A stretch of 64,000 bases of DNA from contig CAJXOG010000007.1 of assembly GCA_913057775.1 (NCBI GenBank), positions 108,764 through 172,763 of the forward strand, read 5' to 3'. Shown one piece after another: positions 35,861-45,729 of this stretch. The position numbers were made by a program, and so were the translations under genes. The notes under the pieces were generated by a model. That model had not been told where the DNA came from, did not search any database, and saw only the letters and a program-made list of their open reading frames with translations. Every line of letters starts with the position of its first letter. Within the stretch, counting starts at the first letter, position 1. Source of the DNA: an uncultured Fodinibius sp. (GTDB lineage: Bacteria; Bacteroidota; Rhodothermia; Balneolales; Balneolaceae).

Positions 35861-36214
35861 ATGAAATATCAGTTTATCGATGCCGATAAAATTATTGATA
35901 TGCTTTTTAAAGACTCAGAATATGTCGCCGAGTTTTGTGAAGCTGGGGTAACTTCTTTTGATGAGTTTATCGAAAATTATCGCATACATCTTTTAGATAG
36001 AAATATGACCGATCTCCGAAAAGCCGGTCACAAGATTAAACCGGGGGCACAAATGATGGGAGCCGATGAGGTCGTGGATGAATATGAACACGCCAAAAGT
36101 CTGCTCGACGATAATGCCGACAATGAAGAGCTGGAAAAATCAGTTGATAAAATGGATAGTATTTGTTCAACTATTCAAGATGAACTAACCCACCTTGCGA
36201 AAGCACAGAATTAG
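35861..36214 (+). CDS. Orphan Hpt-like (histidine phosphotransfer) protein
   Basis: A 117-residue all-helical protein. LRKAGHKIKPGAQMMGAD carries a His57-x-x-Lys motif with a following Gly and hydrophobic run, the pattern of the phosphorylated helix of Hpt domains (HxLKGxxxxxG). It is a soluble single domain with an acidic C-terminal half. The ATG at 35861 is preceded by AGGAG at 35849-35853, one of the few clear Shine-Dalgarno sites here. No kinase or response regulator is adjacent, so its partners are unknown. Confidence 0.72.
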   Translation: MKYQFIDADKIIDMLFKDSEYVAEFCEAGVTSFDEFIENYRIHLLDRNMTDLRKAGHKIKPGAQMMGADEVVDEYEHAKSLLDDNADNEELEKSVDKMDSICSTIQDELTHLAKAQN

Positions 36215-36283
36215 TGTTTTTTGCCAAATAGTATCTTTATTTTGGCAGACCATTAGAATTACTAAACCCAAAATTATTACATC

Positions 36284-37291
36284 GTGAGTATTTTAGTCAC
36301 CGGCGGTGCCGGATTTATCGGCAGCCATACTGTTGTGGAACTATTAGAAAATAATGAAGACGTCATCGTTGTCGATAATCTCAGTAACAGTAAGAAGGAA
36401 GCACTTAATCGGGTAGAGGAAATCACAGGTAAATCACTAACGTTCTACAAAACTGATCTCCTCAATAAAGAAGAATTAATCGAAGTTTTCAGTAACCATG
36501 AGATCGACTCGGTAATTCATTTTGCAGGATTTAAAGCAGTGGGTGAATCCGTAGAAAAACCTCTCTCCTATTATCAAAACAATATTACCGGCACTATTTA
36601 TCTCTGCGAGGTAATGAAAAAACACAACGTTACGGATATAGTCTTTAGTTCCTCGGCCACTGTTTATGGCGATCCAGAAACAGTACCTATCCAAGAGGAT
36701 TTTCCATTGACAGCAACCAATCCGTATGGCCGCACTAAGCTGTTTATTGAAAAAATATTGCGCGATTTACATGTCTCTGACGATAACTGGAACATAGCCC
36801 TGCTCCGGTACTTCAATCCCGTAGGCGCCCATGAAAGTGGGAAGATTGGCGAAGATCCCAATGATATTCCCAACAATCTGATGCCTTATATTACCCAGGT
36901 AGCGGTTGGTAAGTTGGACAAGCTCTCTGTTTTTGGAGATGATTATCCGACCCATGATGGCACAGGTGTTCGTGATTACATTCATGTTGTAGATCTGGCC
37001 ATAGGCCATCTTAAAGCACTGGAAAAGTTACAAAGCAATCCTGGAGTAGTGACTTACAATCTCGGTACAGGACAAGGCTACAGCGTATTGGATGTCGTAA
37101 ATGCTTTCGAAAAGGCCTCTGGACAAGACATACCTTATAAAATAACCGGCCGACGACCCGGTGATATCGCCAGTTGTTATGCTGATCCTACCAAAGCTGA
37201 AAAAGAACTTGGCTGGACTGCTAAACGAGATATTGTAGAAATGTGCAAAGATGCATGGCGCTGGCAATCAGAAAATCCTGATGGATATTAG
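36284..37291 (+). CDS. galE: UDP-glucose 4-epimerase
   Basis: A 335-residue short-chain dehydrogenase-type epimerase interconverting UDP-glucose and UDP-galactose for polysaccharide synthesis. The NAD-binding GGAGFIGSH is at 6-14, the catalytic Tyr148-x-x-x-Lys152 is in NPYGRTK, and SSSATVYG and [16 protein letters not shown] are also typical. It starts with GTG at 36284. TATCTTTA at 36232-36239 resembles a -7 element, but no -33 accompanies it. Confidence 0.96.
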   Translation: MSILVTGGAGFIGSHTVVELLENNEDVIVVDNLSNSKKEALNRVEEITGKSLTFYKTDLLNKEELIEVFSNHEIDSVIHFAGFKAVGESVEKPLSYYQNNITGTIYLCEVMKKHNVTDIVFSSSATVYGDPETVPIQEDFPLTATNPYGRTKLFIEKILRDLHVSDDNWNIALLRYFNPVGAHESGKIGEDPNDIPNNLMPYITQVAVGKLDKLSVFGDDYPTHDGTGVRDYIHVVDLAIGHLKALEKLQSNPGVVTYNLGTGQGYSVLDVVNAFEKASGQDIPYKITGRRPGDIASCYADPTKAEKELGWTAKRDIVEMCKDAWRWQSENPDGY

Positions 37292-37295
37292 TTCG

Positions 37296-38111
37296 TTACG
37301 AGTCGAAATCCCTCTTTACAGCCAAAAAGATGACGTGATAGTCTACAGAAACCTTTCCTTCTGTGGAAGCATCCCAGTGGTCGACAAGTAGTGACATCTC
37401 TTTTGATGTTAGCTGTCGCCCCTGTTTCAGCGTATCCATACCCAAGCTTTTAAGTTCATCAAAGAAACCTTTGGCACTTTCATACTCCCGGGTGATGGTA
37501 TCTTCATAGTAATCAACCTGCGCTGGACCAACTGACATTTTAATAACCATCTCTTCTACATCGGGCAATTCATTTGCTGTAAACGGAAGTCCCAACTCTT
37601 GACAATATTTCCTCCACTTTGGAAAGCTCTCATTCCCAGGAAAGGAGGCTAATAATAATCCACCCGGTTTTGTGATTTCCAACCACTTTGCCAGTGTTTG
37701 AGCAGGCTGATCAAACCAGTGCGCCGTAAATCCACTGACTGTCATAGCGTAATGAGGATCATCAAATTCGGGCACCTGTTCAGCATCTGCTACTTTAAAG
37801 GTTATATTATCATGATCCACAAATTTATTGCTACAGAAATCGATCATACCCTCTGAAAGATCGATAACTTCAATTTCTCTATCGGGATATAAGTCAGCCA
37901 CTCCCTTCGTTACGAATCCTGTTCCGGCTCCTAGTTCGATAATTGGACCGGAGGGAATAATATCTCTCCACGGTTGTAACGAGGCAATGAGGCGATCTGC
38001 CATCTCCTTTTGTACAGATGCATGTTCATCGTAATAGGAAGCAGCATTACTAAATGATACAGCTATTTCTTCTTTAACTTCCTTATCAGATAGTGCGTGT
38101 TGGTCATCCAT
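37296..38111 (-). CDS. BioC-like SAM-dependent methyltransferase
   Basis: A 271-residue class I methyltransferase. The start EEIAVSFSNAASYYDEHASVQKEMADRL matches BioC (malonyl-ACP O-methyltransferase of biotin synthesis); SAM motif I is IIELGAGTGFVTKG and IEVIDLSEGMIDFC follows. SGFTAHWFDQPAQTL and ASFPGNESFPKWR also suit BioC. No other biotin gene is nearby, so a different methyl acceptor remains possible. It is 24 bp after the DUF4837 gene and may be the last gene of the trp transcript. Confidence 0.8.
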   Translation of the reverse strand: MDDQHALSDKEVKEEIAVSFSNAASYYDEHASVQKEMADRLIASLQPWRDIIPSGPIIELGAGTGFVTKGVADLYPDREIEVIDLSEGMIDFCSNKFVDHDNITFKVADAEQVPEFDDPHYAMTVSGFTAHWFDQPAQTLAKWLEITKPGGLLLASFPGNESFPKWRKYCQELGLPFTANELPDVEEMVIKMSVGPAQVDYYEDTITREYESAKGFFDELKSLGMDTLKQGRQLTSKEMSLLVDHWDASTEGKVSVDYHVIFLAVKRDFDS

Positions 38112-38135
38112 ATATAACTTTTGTCAACAAAAGTC

Positions 38136-39251
38136 TTATTGCTGTGATGTTATATTGTTTTGATCTTTCTGCCACGTCGAATCGCTCTTAAAAGTGCGAA
38201 TCATAGCCCTGAACTGTCGTACAAAGCGGCGCTTGTCGTATTTGGGGGCAAACTGGGCAAACTCCAGCATAAACAGACGCTCGGACTCCTCATCATATAC
38301 CGTTAAATTAACAAACGGGCCGGCCATGGCATCATTTGTCATGGTCCAGACACCCAAGGTCTCAAACGCTAAATCATCATTATACGTAAACTGCTCGGTT
38401 TCATGGGGGCGGTTATACGCAGTAGTTACATACGACTCTTCGCGCGAACCGCGAATCCACTGTTCGTTGAGAGAGTCTCTTTTAGTATTAATCCAATCTT
38501 CATCAACATAGGTGGCATCATCCGTTTCTTTCCACCACATCCAAAACCATCGATCATTTTCAGGAAGTGGACGTCGCATAGTCATAAAATGTTGTTTCTG
38601 ACCATTTTGAGTATAGGTCGTATCTATATTTTTAAGCCAATCATGCTGAATCCGCATTCGCCACCCTTCAGCTTGCCAAATACTATCAGCTAAGGCTACC
38701 TGCTCTCCTCGATCATAAATTTCTTGGGTATATCGCTGTATCTCTTTTTCAATTAAATTATCCGTTAATGTTTCTTGGGAATTTCGAATCTGCTGAGCAA
38801 GGGTAGAATCCGACTGACCGGATAAAAGTAAGAGCCATTGATCCCGATACCAGTGATCCTTAAGGGGAAAAGCAAATGACTCACCTTCTTGAACCTGACG
38901 TTCAATTTCATCACTTAGTAAAGCACGAAGCAATTCTCCGGTATTTGTACTGTCATCAATAGGAGCAGCTACAATCAAATTTCGATACCGCTTAAGCTGC
39001 TCTAACCGCTTATTGGTACTAAAATCCTGAAATCGAAGATCAAAGCGCGGAGGTTTTCCGGGAATTGTTTGAATCCATCCCCCAAAAGTTTGGCGCAAAG
39101 CTTCTGCCGTTTCACTTTCAAACTGGGTTGAATCCATTATCACCACAACCTCACCAAAACTGCCACGAGCCTTTTGGCGATAATCGCCCTCACAGCCAAC
39201 CCAAACAGCTACAAGAAAAATAAGTACTGATAATTTTAATACTGATTTCAT
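38136..39251 (-). CDS. Trp-rich DUF4837-type lipoprotein
   Basis: A 371-residue exported protein with signal peptide MKSVLKLSVLIFLVAVWVGC ending in a lipobox (VGC, Cys20). The rest matches the DUF4837 family of Bacteroidota (GSFGEVVVIMDSTQFES near the start, LWMTNDAMAGPF-type region, and FVRQFRAMIRTF near the end). Function is unknown. It contains 15 Trp in 371 residues (about 4%), concentrated at DRWFWMWWKE and HWYRDQW. It begins 23 bp after trpA and probably belongs to the trp transcript. Confidence 0.88.
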   Translation of the reverse strand: MKSVLKLSVLIFLVAVWVGCEGDYRQKARGSFGEVVVIMDSTQFESETAEALRQTFGGWIQTIPGKPPRFDLRFQDFSTNKRLEQLKRYRNLIVAAPIDDSTNTGELLRALLSDEIERQVQEGESFAFPLKDHWYRDQWLLLLSGQSDSTLAQQIRNSQETLTDNLIEKEIQRYTQEIYDRGEQVALADSIWQAEGWRMRIQHDWLKNIDTTYTQNGQKQHFMTMRRPLPENDRWFWMWWKETDDATYVDEDWINTKRDSLNEQWIRGSREESYVTTAYNRPHETEQFTYNDDLAFETLGVWTMTNDAMAGPFVNLTVYDEESERLFMLEFAQFAPKYDKRRFVRQFRAMIRTFKSDSTWQKDQNNITSQQ

Positions 39252-39274
39252 AGCCTTAATAATGACATTAAATT

Positions 39275-40087
39275 TTACTGTTTACCATACTTTAACCTTC
39301 TAACAAATGCAAATACCTCATCTTTCCATCCCTCCTCAGGATAATGCTTTCGGATGGTATCAATGAGCGCGCTTCCCACAATAAAACCGTCCATATCGGC
39401 TGCTATGCGCTGGGCGTCTTCGTGGGATTTAATCCCAAACCCAACCATTTTCGGATTTCGTGTCACATTCTTCTTCACACGATCAATAAACCTTTGGACC
39501 GACTTTGCCACTTCGTCACCCTCCCGGGCACCTGTAACGCCTGTAACAGACACGCAGTATACAAATCCCTCTGATTGCTCATCAATTTTGCTCATTCGCT
39601 CATCAGAGGTATTGGGAGCCACAAGATAGATTATTGCCAAACCATGCTTATCAGCCTCTTTTTTAAGTATTCCCGATTCTTCTATCGGGATATCTGGGAT
39701 GATGAGGCCGTCAACTCCAACATTGCAAGCATCTTCGCAAAATGCTTCCACACCATACCGCAGCACCGGGTTAATGTATCCCATCAAAATGATGGGAATT
39801 TGTGACTTCTCTCGCACTTGCTCTACAATCTGCAGGATTTTCTTCATTGTTATTCCCTGCTCAATCGCCACGTTGCTAGAATATTGAATAGTGGGGCCAT
39901 CGGCCAAGGGATCGCTGAATGGCATGCCTAATTCAACCAAGTCTACCCCGTTTTCTTCAAATCCTAAAATAAGATCAACGGTAGCTTGTGGATCTGGATA
40001 ACCGGCCGTTAAAAACAGGCTCATAATTTTTTCCGAACCATCGTGACGTTCAAAAAGTTGTGCTATTCTGTTTTCTGTTTCAATCAT
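39275..40087 (-). CDS. trpA: Tryptophan synthase alpha chain
   Basis: A 270-residue TIM barrel that splits indole-3-glycerol phosphate to indole and glyceraldehyde-3-phosphate. VDLVELGMPFSDPLADGPTIQ contains the catalytic Glu, and GVDGLIIPDIPIEESG and GFVYCVSVTGVTGAREG are typical, as is the C-terminal phosphate-binding GFIVGSALID. It follows trpB by about 100 bp and ends the trp biosynthetic set. Confidence 0.97.
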   Translation of the reverse strand: MIETENRIAQLFERHDGSEKIMSLFLTAGYPDPQATVDLILGFEENGVDLVELGMPFSDPLADGPTIQYSSNVAIEQGITMKKILQIVEQVREKSQIPIILMGYINPVLRYGVEAFCEDACNVGVDGLIIPDIPIEESGILKKEADKHGLAIIYLVAPNTSDERMSKIDEQSEGFVYCVSVTGVTGAREGDEVAKSVQRFIDRVKKNVTRNPKMVGFGIKSHEDAQRIAADMDGFIVGSALIDTIRKHYPEEGWKDEVFAFVRRLKYGKQ

Positions 40088-40188
40088 TAAAATCTATGTT
40101 TGCAATTTCTGATCCTTAAAACTATCGGAACAGGGTGATAAATTACTTTTAAAAGTTTTTATTCAGTGGTAATACGCTAAGTTTTTCG

Positions 40189-41382
40189 TCAATGTTCAAT
40201 ATTTTTTGATATAGTGCCCATATCTTTATCGCCACGACCGGAGCAATTCAAGACCACAATTTCATCTTTGGATGTCTTGGGCATTAGCTCGTCCAAATAC
40301 GCTATTGCATGAGCAGTCTCCAGGGCCGGAATAATCCCCTCGGTTTCGGAAAGGAGCTTGACCCCCTCCATCGCCTGATCATCGGTAATCGCTTTATAAT
40401 TAACACGCTTAGTTTTATGCAGGTACGAATGCTCTGGACCAATACCCGGGTAATCAAGTCCCGCTGAAATAGAATGTGCCAGCTGAATTTGCCCTTCGGA
40501 ATTATGTAGCAAATAACTCATAGACCCATGCAGCACACCGGGTTGTCCTATACTAAGTGTAGCTGCTGTTTTATCTGTTTCTGCGCCTAATCCTGCTGCT
40601 TCCAACCCGTACATTTGAACCGATTCATCCTCGATAAAGGGATAGAAAATCCCTATCGCGTTAGAGCCGCCGCCCACACAAGCCAACAGGTAGTCTGGTG
40701 TTTCTCGTCCCTCAGCTTCAACTAACTGTTTGCGAGTTTCATCACCAATCACACGGTGGAAATTGCGGACCATCTTGGGATACGGATGCGGTCCCACGAC
40801 TGATCCAATAATATAAAACGTATCTTCCACATTGGTGACCCAATCACGGATGGCTTCGTTAGTCGCATCCTTTAATGTCTGCGATCCGCTGGTAACCGGA
40901 CGAACTTCCGTACCCAGCAACCGCATGCGTTCAACATTCAACCTCTGTCGTTCCATATCCTCAGCGCCCATATATACAATACAATCAACGCCAAATTTAG
41001 CGCAAGCCGTAGCCGTAGCCACACCGTGTTGGCCGGCACCTGTTTCCGCAATAATGCGATCCTTACCCATGCGCCGGGCCAGCAATATTTGTCCAATGGC
41101 GTTATTTATTTTATGCGCCCCAGTGTGACAAAGATCCTCACGCTTTAAATAAATTTTTGCTTTCCCATAGTGATCGGTCAGTCGATTAGCATAGGTCAGC
41201 TTTGTCGGTCGTCCTACATATTCATTTAGCAAATGCCGATATTCCCTTTGAAAAGATTCATCATTCCAGGCATCATTGAAAGCCTCTTCCAATTCCTCCA
41301 AGACGGGAATCAAAATTTCCGGGACAAATTTGCCTCCAAACTCACCGTAATATCCTTCTTTCGTCGGTAAATCGTATTTCAT
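40189..41382 (-). CDS. trpB: Tryptophan synthase beta chain
   Basis: A 397-residue PLP enzyme that condenses indole with serine. [20 protein letters not shown] contains the PLP-lysine (H-K), [16 protein letters not shown] and [14 protein letters not shown] bind substrate and phosphate, and [11 protein letters not shown] closes the active site. It is the classic TrpB1 length. Order trpF-trpB-trpA is normal. Confidence 0.98.
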   Translation of the reverse strand: MKYDLPTKEGYYGEFGGKFVPEILIPVLEELEEAFNDAWNDESFQREYRHLLNEYVGRPTKLTYANRLTDHYGKAKIYLKREDLCHTGAHKINNAIGQILLARRMGKDRIIAETGAGQHGVATATACAKFGVDCIVYMGAEDMERQRLNVERMRLLGTEVRPVTSGSQTLKDATNEAIRDWVTNVEDTFYIIGSVVGPHPYPKMVRNFHRVIGDETRKQLVEAEGRETPDYLLACVGGGSNAIGIFYPFIEDESVQMYGLEAAGLGAETDKTAATLSIGQPGVLHGSMSYLLHNSEGQIQLAHSISAGLDYPGIGPEHSYLHKTKRVNYKAITDDQAMEGVKLLSETEGIIPALETAHAIAYLDELMPKTSKDEIVVLNCSGRGDKDMGTISKNIEH

Positions 41383-41450
41383 TGTTTACCTCTTAAGGTG
41401 TTATTAAAACTTACATTTCTACTCAATACTCAAATCTCACTGCTAAAGCA

Positions 41451-42125
41451 CTACAATTCCCCAACCTCCTGTTTTTCCCAAATATCACGCATCTCTTCCA
41501 TAAATATATCCACCTTATCAAAATCCTTCACACCGGGCTTAGCTTCTAATCCGCTCGAAACATCCACTGCATAGGGATGAACTTTCTTACAGGCCTCGTA
41601 AATATTATCCGGGTTTAATCCACCCGCCAAAAAATATGGAACACCTTGGGAAACCTGATCTAAAATAGACCAGTCGAAAGCCTGTCCCGTACCGCCCCAC
41701 TTGTCCTCCACTTTAGTATCAAAAAGCAAGTATTCAACCTTATTCAAAAACGGTTCAATACGCTTATTTAGATCCGAGGCTGTATCTCCCTTCTCAACGT
41801 GAATAGCCTTAATAACCGACTTATCAACAAGTGAACAGTAATCCGGATTTTCGTTGCCGTGCAGCTGTACAAAATCAATACCCGTCTGACGTGCTATCAT
41901 ATTCACATCATCCAGCGGCTGATTCACAAATACGCCCACACAATCGGGTCCGTGCAGCCAGTTAATCATAGCACCCGCCTTAGCCGGCGAAACATGACGC
42001 GGACTATCCTCATAAAACACAAAACCCATGTAATGTGCCAATGCCCCCGAAACGAATCGAGCATCTTCGAGTGATGTGATTCCACAAATTTTTACTTTTG
42101 TTCGTTCTTCCGGATCTGCAAACAT
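41451..42125 (-). CDS. trpF: Phosphoribosylanthranilate isomerase
   Basis: A 224-residue TIM barrel isomerising phosphoribosylanthranilate. VKICGITSLEDARFV holds the catalytic Cys, GFVFYEDSPRHVSP follows, and the C-terminal FLAGGLNPDNI and AVDVSSGLEAKPGVKD are family hallmarks. It starts immediately after the trpC stop with no gap, so translation is coupled. Confidence 0.96.
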   Translation of the reverse strand: MFADPEERTKVKICGITSLEDARFVSGALAHYMGFVFYEDSPRHVSPAKAGAMINWLHGPDCVGVFVNQPLDDVNMIARQTGIDFVQLHGNENPDYCSLVDKSVIKAIHVEKGDTASDLNKRIEPFLNKVEYLLFDTKVEDKWGGTGQAFDWSILDQVSQGVPYFLAGGLNPDNIYEACKKVHPYAVDVSSGLEAKPGVKDFDKVDIFMEEMRDIWEKQEVGEL

Positions 42126-42941
42126 CTATGCTTCGGCTTCTTTGGTAATTAAATTCTCCAGTTTTAATTTCATCTCTTTCACAGCTTTACCGGGATCAGC
42201 TTGACGCATAAAATGCTCCCCAATCAACGCGGCGTGAATGCCCTCATCGTAAAGCAGTTTTAAATCTTCCGGTTTTCCGAGTCCGCTTTCCGATACCAGC
42301 ACCGTATCCTCCGGAGCCTTATGAAGCAATTCAATACCGCGATGCAGATCAACCTCAAACGATCGTAAATCGCGGTTATTCACGCCCAAAACTTCAATAT
42401 ACTCAAAGTTAACATTTTCGATATCGTCTTCCGAATAACATTCGACCAGCGCTTGTAAACCAAATTCTTTTGTGGCGTGCAAAAGTTCATCAAGCTGGCT
42501 TCCCTCTGTAATAGTTGCAATCAACAAAATGGCATCTGCTCCATAAGCTTTTGCCTCTTTAACCTGATAAGGATCGACAATAAAATCCTTGCGCAGCAAT
42601 GGAATAGAAACTTCTTTTGAGACTATTTTTAAATAATTAAGATTTCCTTTGAATGCAGGCTCATCCGTCAAAACAGAAATGACAGAAGCACCTCCTTCCT
42701 GGTATTGCCCCGCTATTTTTTGGGGATCAAAATCGGCACGGATAAGTCCCTTTGAGGGAGAGGCCTTTTTAATTTCTGCTATGACAGCCACATCGTTTTC
42801 AAGTCGTAGCGCTTCGGCAAAATCTCGGATAGGCTGCTCAAAAAGCTCCATCTCTCCAAGATCATTGAAGCTTACCTTACGCTTCCGCTTTTTGAGATCA
42901 ATTTTCGTCTGTTCAACTATCTCATCTAAAATATTGGGCAT
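42126..42941 (-). CDS. trpC: Indole-3-glycerol phosphate synthase
   Basis: A 271-residue TIM barrel closing the indole ring. VIAEIKKASPSKGLIRADFDP is the signature, VSIPLLRKDFIVDPYQV holds the catalytic Lys, and LGVNNRDLRSFEVD and VSESGLGKPEDLKLL follow. It is separate from trpF, not fused as in enteric bacteria. It is 9 bp after trpD. Confidence 0.97.
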   Translation of the reverse strand: MPNILDEIVEQTKIDLKKRKRKVSFNDLGEMELFEQPIRDFAEALRLENDVAVIAEIKKASPSKGLIRADFDPQKIAGQYQEGGASVISVLTDEPAFKGNLNYLKIVSKEVSIPLLRKDFIVDPYQVKEAKAYGADAILLIATITEGSQLDELLHATKEFGLQALVECYSEDDIENVNFEYIEVLGVNNRDLRSFEVDLHRGIELLHKAPEDTVLVSESGLGKPEDLKLLYDEGIHAALIGEHFMRQADPGKAVKEMKLKLENLITKEAEA

Positions 42942-42950
42942 AATGTCTAC

Positions 42951-43991
42951 CTATTTCGCAACATCATTTGAAGCTTCAACATATCTATCCAGCGCTTTTC
43001 GTGCGTTCCCAGCACGTAAACTTTCTTCCGCCAGCTTACGTGCTCCCGTCAGATTATCGACTTTACCCGAGGCATGGATACCAAATGTAGCGTTCAGCAT
43101 AATGACATCTCGCTGGGGATCGGTGGATGTATTATCCAGAATAGAACGAATGATATCCGCATTGTATTTAGCATCTCCGCCCTGTAAGGATTCTAAATCA
43201 GTCCACTCAAAATCCAGCGACCGCGGGTCAAAGGTAGTCGACTCTTTTACCATATTGTGATTGAGTTCGTAAATCTCCGACTGGGCAGCCAAACTCACCT
43301 CATCCAACCCATCATGGGCATTTACAGTATAAGCGAACTCTGTATCAAGATTTGCAAGGATATGCGCAATTTCGCGCGCTACTTCTCTGCTGTAAGCACC
43401 AATCATCTGACGCTTAACTCCGGCCGGATTTAGCAAAGGTCCCAGAATATTAAAGAAAGTACGAATCCCCATCGTGCGACGAGCCGGCATTACGTGTTTC
43501 ATGGCGGGATGAAAATTGGGAGCAAACATAAATACAAGTCCCGCCTGTTCAAATACCTGCTCTACTTCCTCCTTGTTTAAATCAATGACAGCACCGAGTT
43601 CTTCCAACACATCAGCACTTCCACTTTTACTTGATACACTTCGATTTCCATGCTTCAACACCGGAACATCCGCACCGGCTACCACAAACATCGAAGCTGT
43701 AGAAATATTAAAAGTCCCAGAACTATCACCTCCGGTTCCACAGAGATCCACCGCACCATCAATATTCACCTTCGGCTTTATGGCTGCTTCACGCATCACG
43801 CGGACAAAAGCAGTGAGTTCTTGTGTGGTTTCTCCCTTGGTTCGCATAGCAGCTAGAAAAGCGGCTACTTGTTCATCGGGGACCTCTCCACTAATAATCA
43901 GATGGAGTGCTTTTTCGGCTTCCAGCTCATCCATACTTTCTCCTCGAACGAGCTTATCTAAGATTGAACTAAAATCTATATCTTCTTGCAT
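42951..43991 (-). CDS. trpD: Anthranilate phosphoribosyltransferase
   Basis: A 346-residue enzyme joining anthranilate and PRPP. DLCGTGGDSSGTFNISTA is the PRPP/Gly-rich motif, VLKHGNRSVSSKSGSADVLEELG binds anthranilate, and TFFNILGPLLNP closes the site. N-terminal AEKALHLIISGEV and the C-terminal half show normal order. It is a stand-alone TrpD without fusion to TrpG. Confidence 0.97.
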   Translation of the reverse strand: MQEDIDFSSILDKLVRGESMDELEAEKALHLIISGEVPDEQVAAFLAAMRTKGETTQELTAFVRVMREAAIKPKVNIDGAVDLCGTGGDSSGTFNISTASMFVVAGADVPVLKHGNRSVSSKSGSADVLEELGAVIDLNKEEVEQVFEQAGLVFMFAPNFHPAMKHVMPARRTMGIRTFFNILGPLLNPAGVKRQMIGAYSREVAREIAHILANLDTEFAYTVNAHDGLDEVSLAAQSEIYELNHNMVKESTTFDPRSLDFEWTDLESLQGGDAKYNADIIRSILDNTSTDPQRDVIMLNATFGIHASGKVDNLTGARKLAEESLRAGNARKALDRYVEASNDVAK

Positions 43992-44056
43992 TTCAAAAAT
44001 TTAAGGCATTCAATTAAAATTAATTATATCGTTATAATATTTCTTCTACCACGCCA

Positions 44057-44638
44057 TCATTCAGCAATTTCATATTCCAACTCTAGCCAGTTTTTAACAA
44101 TTTTCGGCCCCTCTTTCGTAAGGATACTTTCGGGATGAAACTGGATACCTTCCAGTGGATATTCACGATGTCGCAGCCCCATTATCACGCTGTCATCACT
44201 TCGTGCCGAAACTTCCAACTCATCGGGAATTTGATCGGGATCCAACACCAGTGAGTGATATCGGGTAGCGGTAAAGTTATCCGGAATATTTCGAAATACT
44301 GATTTCCCGTCATGATCAATTGAAGAGGTTTTTCCATGCATCAATTTCGGAGCATGAATCACCTTCCCGCCAAATACTTCTCCTATCGCCTGGTGACCGA
44401 GACAAACCCCCAAAATCGGTTTCTTATGCCCTAACTCTTTAATAAGAGGTTCCGTAATCCCCGCATCAACAGGACGACCGGGACCGGGCGAAATAAGTAT
44501 CCTGTCGGGATTTAGCTCCTTTACTTCTTCCACGGTGAGATCATCATTGCGGATCACTTTGTAGTCATCCGTATACTCTGCCACGATATGCACCAGATTG
44601 TAGGTAAAGGAATCGTAATTATCGATGATTAAAACCAT
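44057..44638 (-). CDS. trpG: Anthranilate synthase glutamine amidotransferase subunit
   Basis: A 193-residue class I amidotransferase supplying ammonia to TrpE. ILISPGPGRPVDAG, the nucleophile Cys in GVCLGHQAIGEVFGG, and the His-Glu pair in GIQFHPESILT are all present. In many bacteria the same protein also serves para-aminobenzoate synthesis; no PabB is seen here. It is separated from trpE by the trpS gene, an unusual order. Confidence 0.96.
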   Translation of the reverse strand: MVLIIDNYDSFTYNLVHIVAEYTDDYKVIRNDDLTVEEVKELNPDRILISPGPGRPVDAGITEPLIKELGHKKPILGVCLGHQAIGEVFGGKVIHAPKLMHGKTSSIDHDGKSVFRNIPDNFTATRYHSLVLDPDQIPDELEVSARSDDSVIMGLRHREYPLEGIQFHPESILTKEGPKIVKNWLELEYEIAE

Positions 44639-44702
44639 TGTAGTCTTATTTTTTTCTATAAATAACCCTAAACTTGTTTCAGGATCTTTATGCCTATCCT
44701 TT

Positions 44703-45692
44703 TTAATTCGTAAAATCGTAGGTTTTAAGCAGTCCGGTTACTTTGCGGACCGGTTCCATAACCTCTTCAGCACGCTCTCGTGCTTTCTTTCCACCTTCTT
44801 TCAGGATATCGCGAACAGTGTCCAAATCCTGCGCCAACTCTTTGCGCTTGGCCCGTGCCTCCGCAAAATAATCCTCAATCATCTCCAACAATTCCTTCTT
44901 TGCATGACCATAGCCATACCCACCATCACGGTACTTCTGGGCGATTTCATTCTTTTTATCTTCATCTGCAAAAAGTTTAATCAGCGCAAATACATTACAA
45001 CTTTCAGGATCTTTGGGCTCATCCAAAGGTGTCGAATCAGTCTGGATGGACATCACTTTCTTTTTAAGCTCTTTACCTTCATCAAAAATGCCAATGGTAT
45101 TACCATAGGACTTGCTCATCTTCTGCCCGTCGATACCAGGCACCACTGCCACTGATTCCAAAATATGCGGCTCGGGTAGCTTTAGATATTCATCACCATA
45201 ATTATGATTAAACTTACCGGCTAAATCGCGACAAATTTCAATATTCTGCTTCTGATCCTGTCCCACAGGCACCAAATCTGCATTGTACATCAAAATATCA
45301 GCTGCCTGCAGGATCGGGTAGGTAAACAAACCAATGTTCGGTTTCAGTCCCTGTGATACCTTATCTTTGTAAGCCACGCCCTTTTCCATCAGACTAACAG
45401 GACAAAACGTACCAAGAATCCAAGCCAGTTCAGCGTGCTGAGGCACATCACTCTGGGCAAAAAACGTCGCTTTATTGGGATCTAATCCCAACGCCAAGTA
45501 ATCGAGAGCCACATCTATGGTATTCTGATAAATTTCTTTGCCGTCATTTATAGATGTCAACGAGTGGTAGTTCGCAATAAAATAAAAGGCATCGCCCTCC
45601 TCCTGCATCTGAATATGCTGACGAAGTGCTCCAAAATAGTTGCCCAAATGAAGTTTTCCTGACGATTGTATGCCTGATAATATTGTTTTCAT
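44703..45692 (-). CDS. trpS: Tryptophanyl-tRNA synthetase, inside the trp operon
   Basis: A 329-residue class I synthetase charging tRNA-Trp. HLGNYFGAL is the HIGH-type motif in GIQSSGKLHLGNYFG, KMSKSYGN is the KMSKS loop, and DLVPVGQDQKQNIEICRDLA binds Trp and ATP. Length is normal. It lies between trpE and trpG in the same direction, with 115 bp to trpE (holding a palindromic repeat pair) and 64 bp to trpG, so the leader attenuator likely controls it as well. Confidence 0.97.
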   Translation of the reverse strand: MKTILSGIQSSGKLHLGNYFGALRQHIQMQEEGDAFYFIANYHSLTSINDGKEIYQNTIDVALDYLALGLDPNKATFFAQSDVPQHAELAWILGTFCPVSLMEKGVAYKDKVSQGLKPNIGLFTYPILQAADILMYNADLVPVGQDQKQNIEICRDLAGKFNHNYGDEYLKLPEPHILESVAVVPGIDGQKMSKSYGNTIGIFDEGKELKKKVMSIQTDSTPLDEPKDPESCNVFALIKLFADEDKKNEIAQKYRDGGYGYGHAKKELLEMIEDYFAEARAKRKELAQDLDTVRDILKEGGKKARERAEEVMEPVRKVTGLLKTYDFTN

Positions 45693-45729
45693 TGCTGCTT
45701 AATTTTCTGCTTTAATTATTTTAACTGTT

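Noticed and set aside
36232..36239. TATCTTTA before galE as a -7 element
   Set aside because: The expected -33 TTG is missing at 20 bases, so it was not listed as a promoter.
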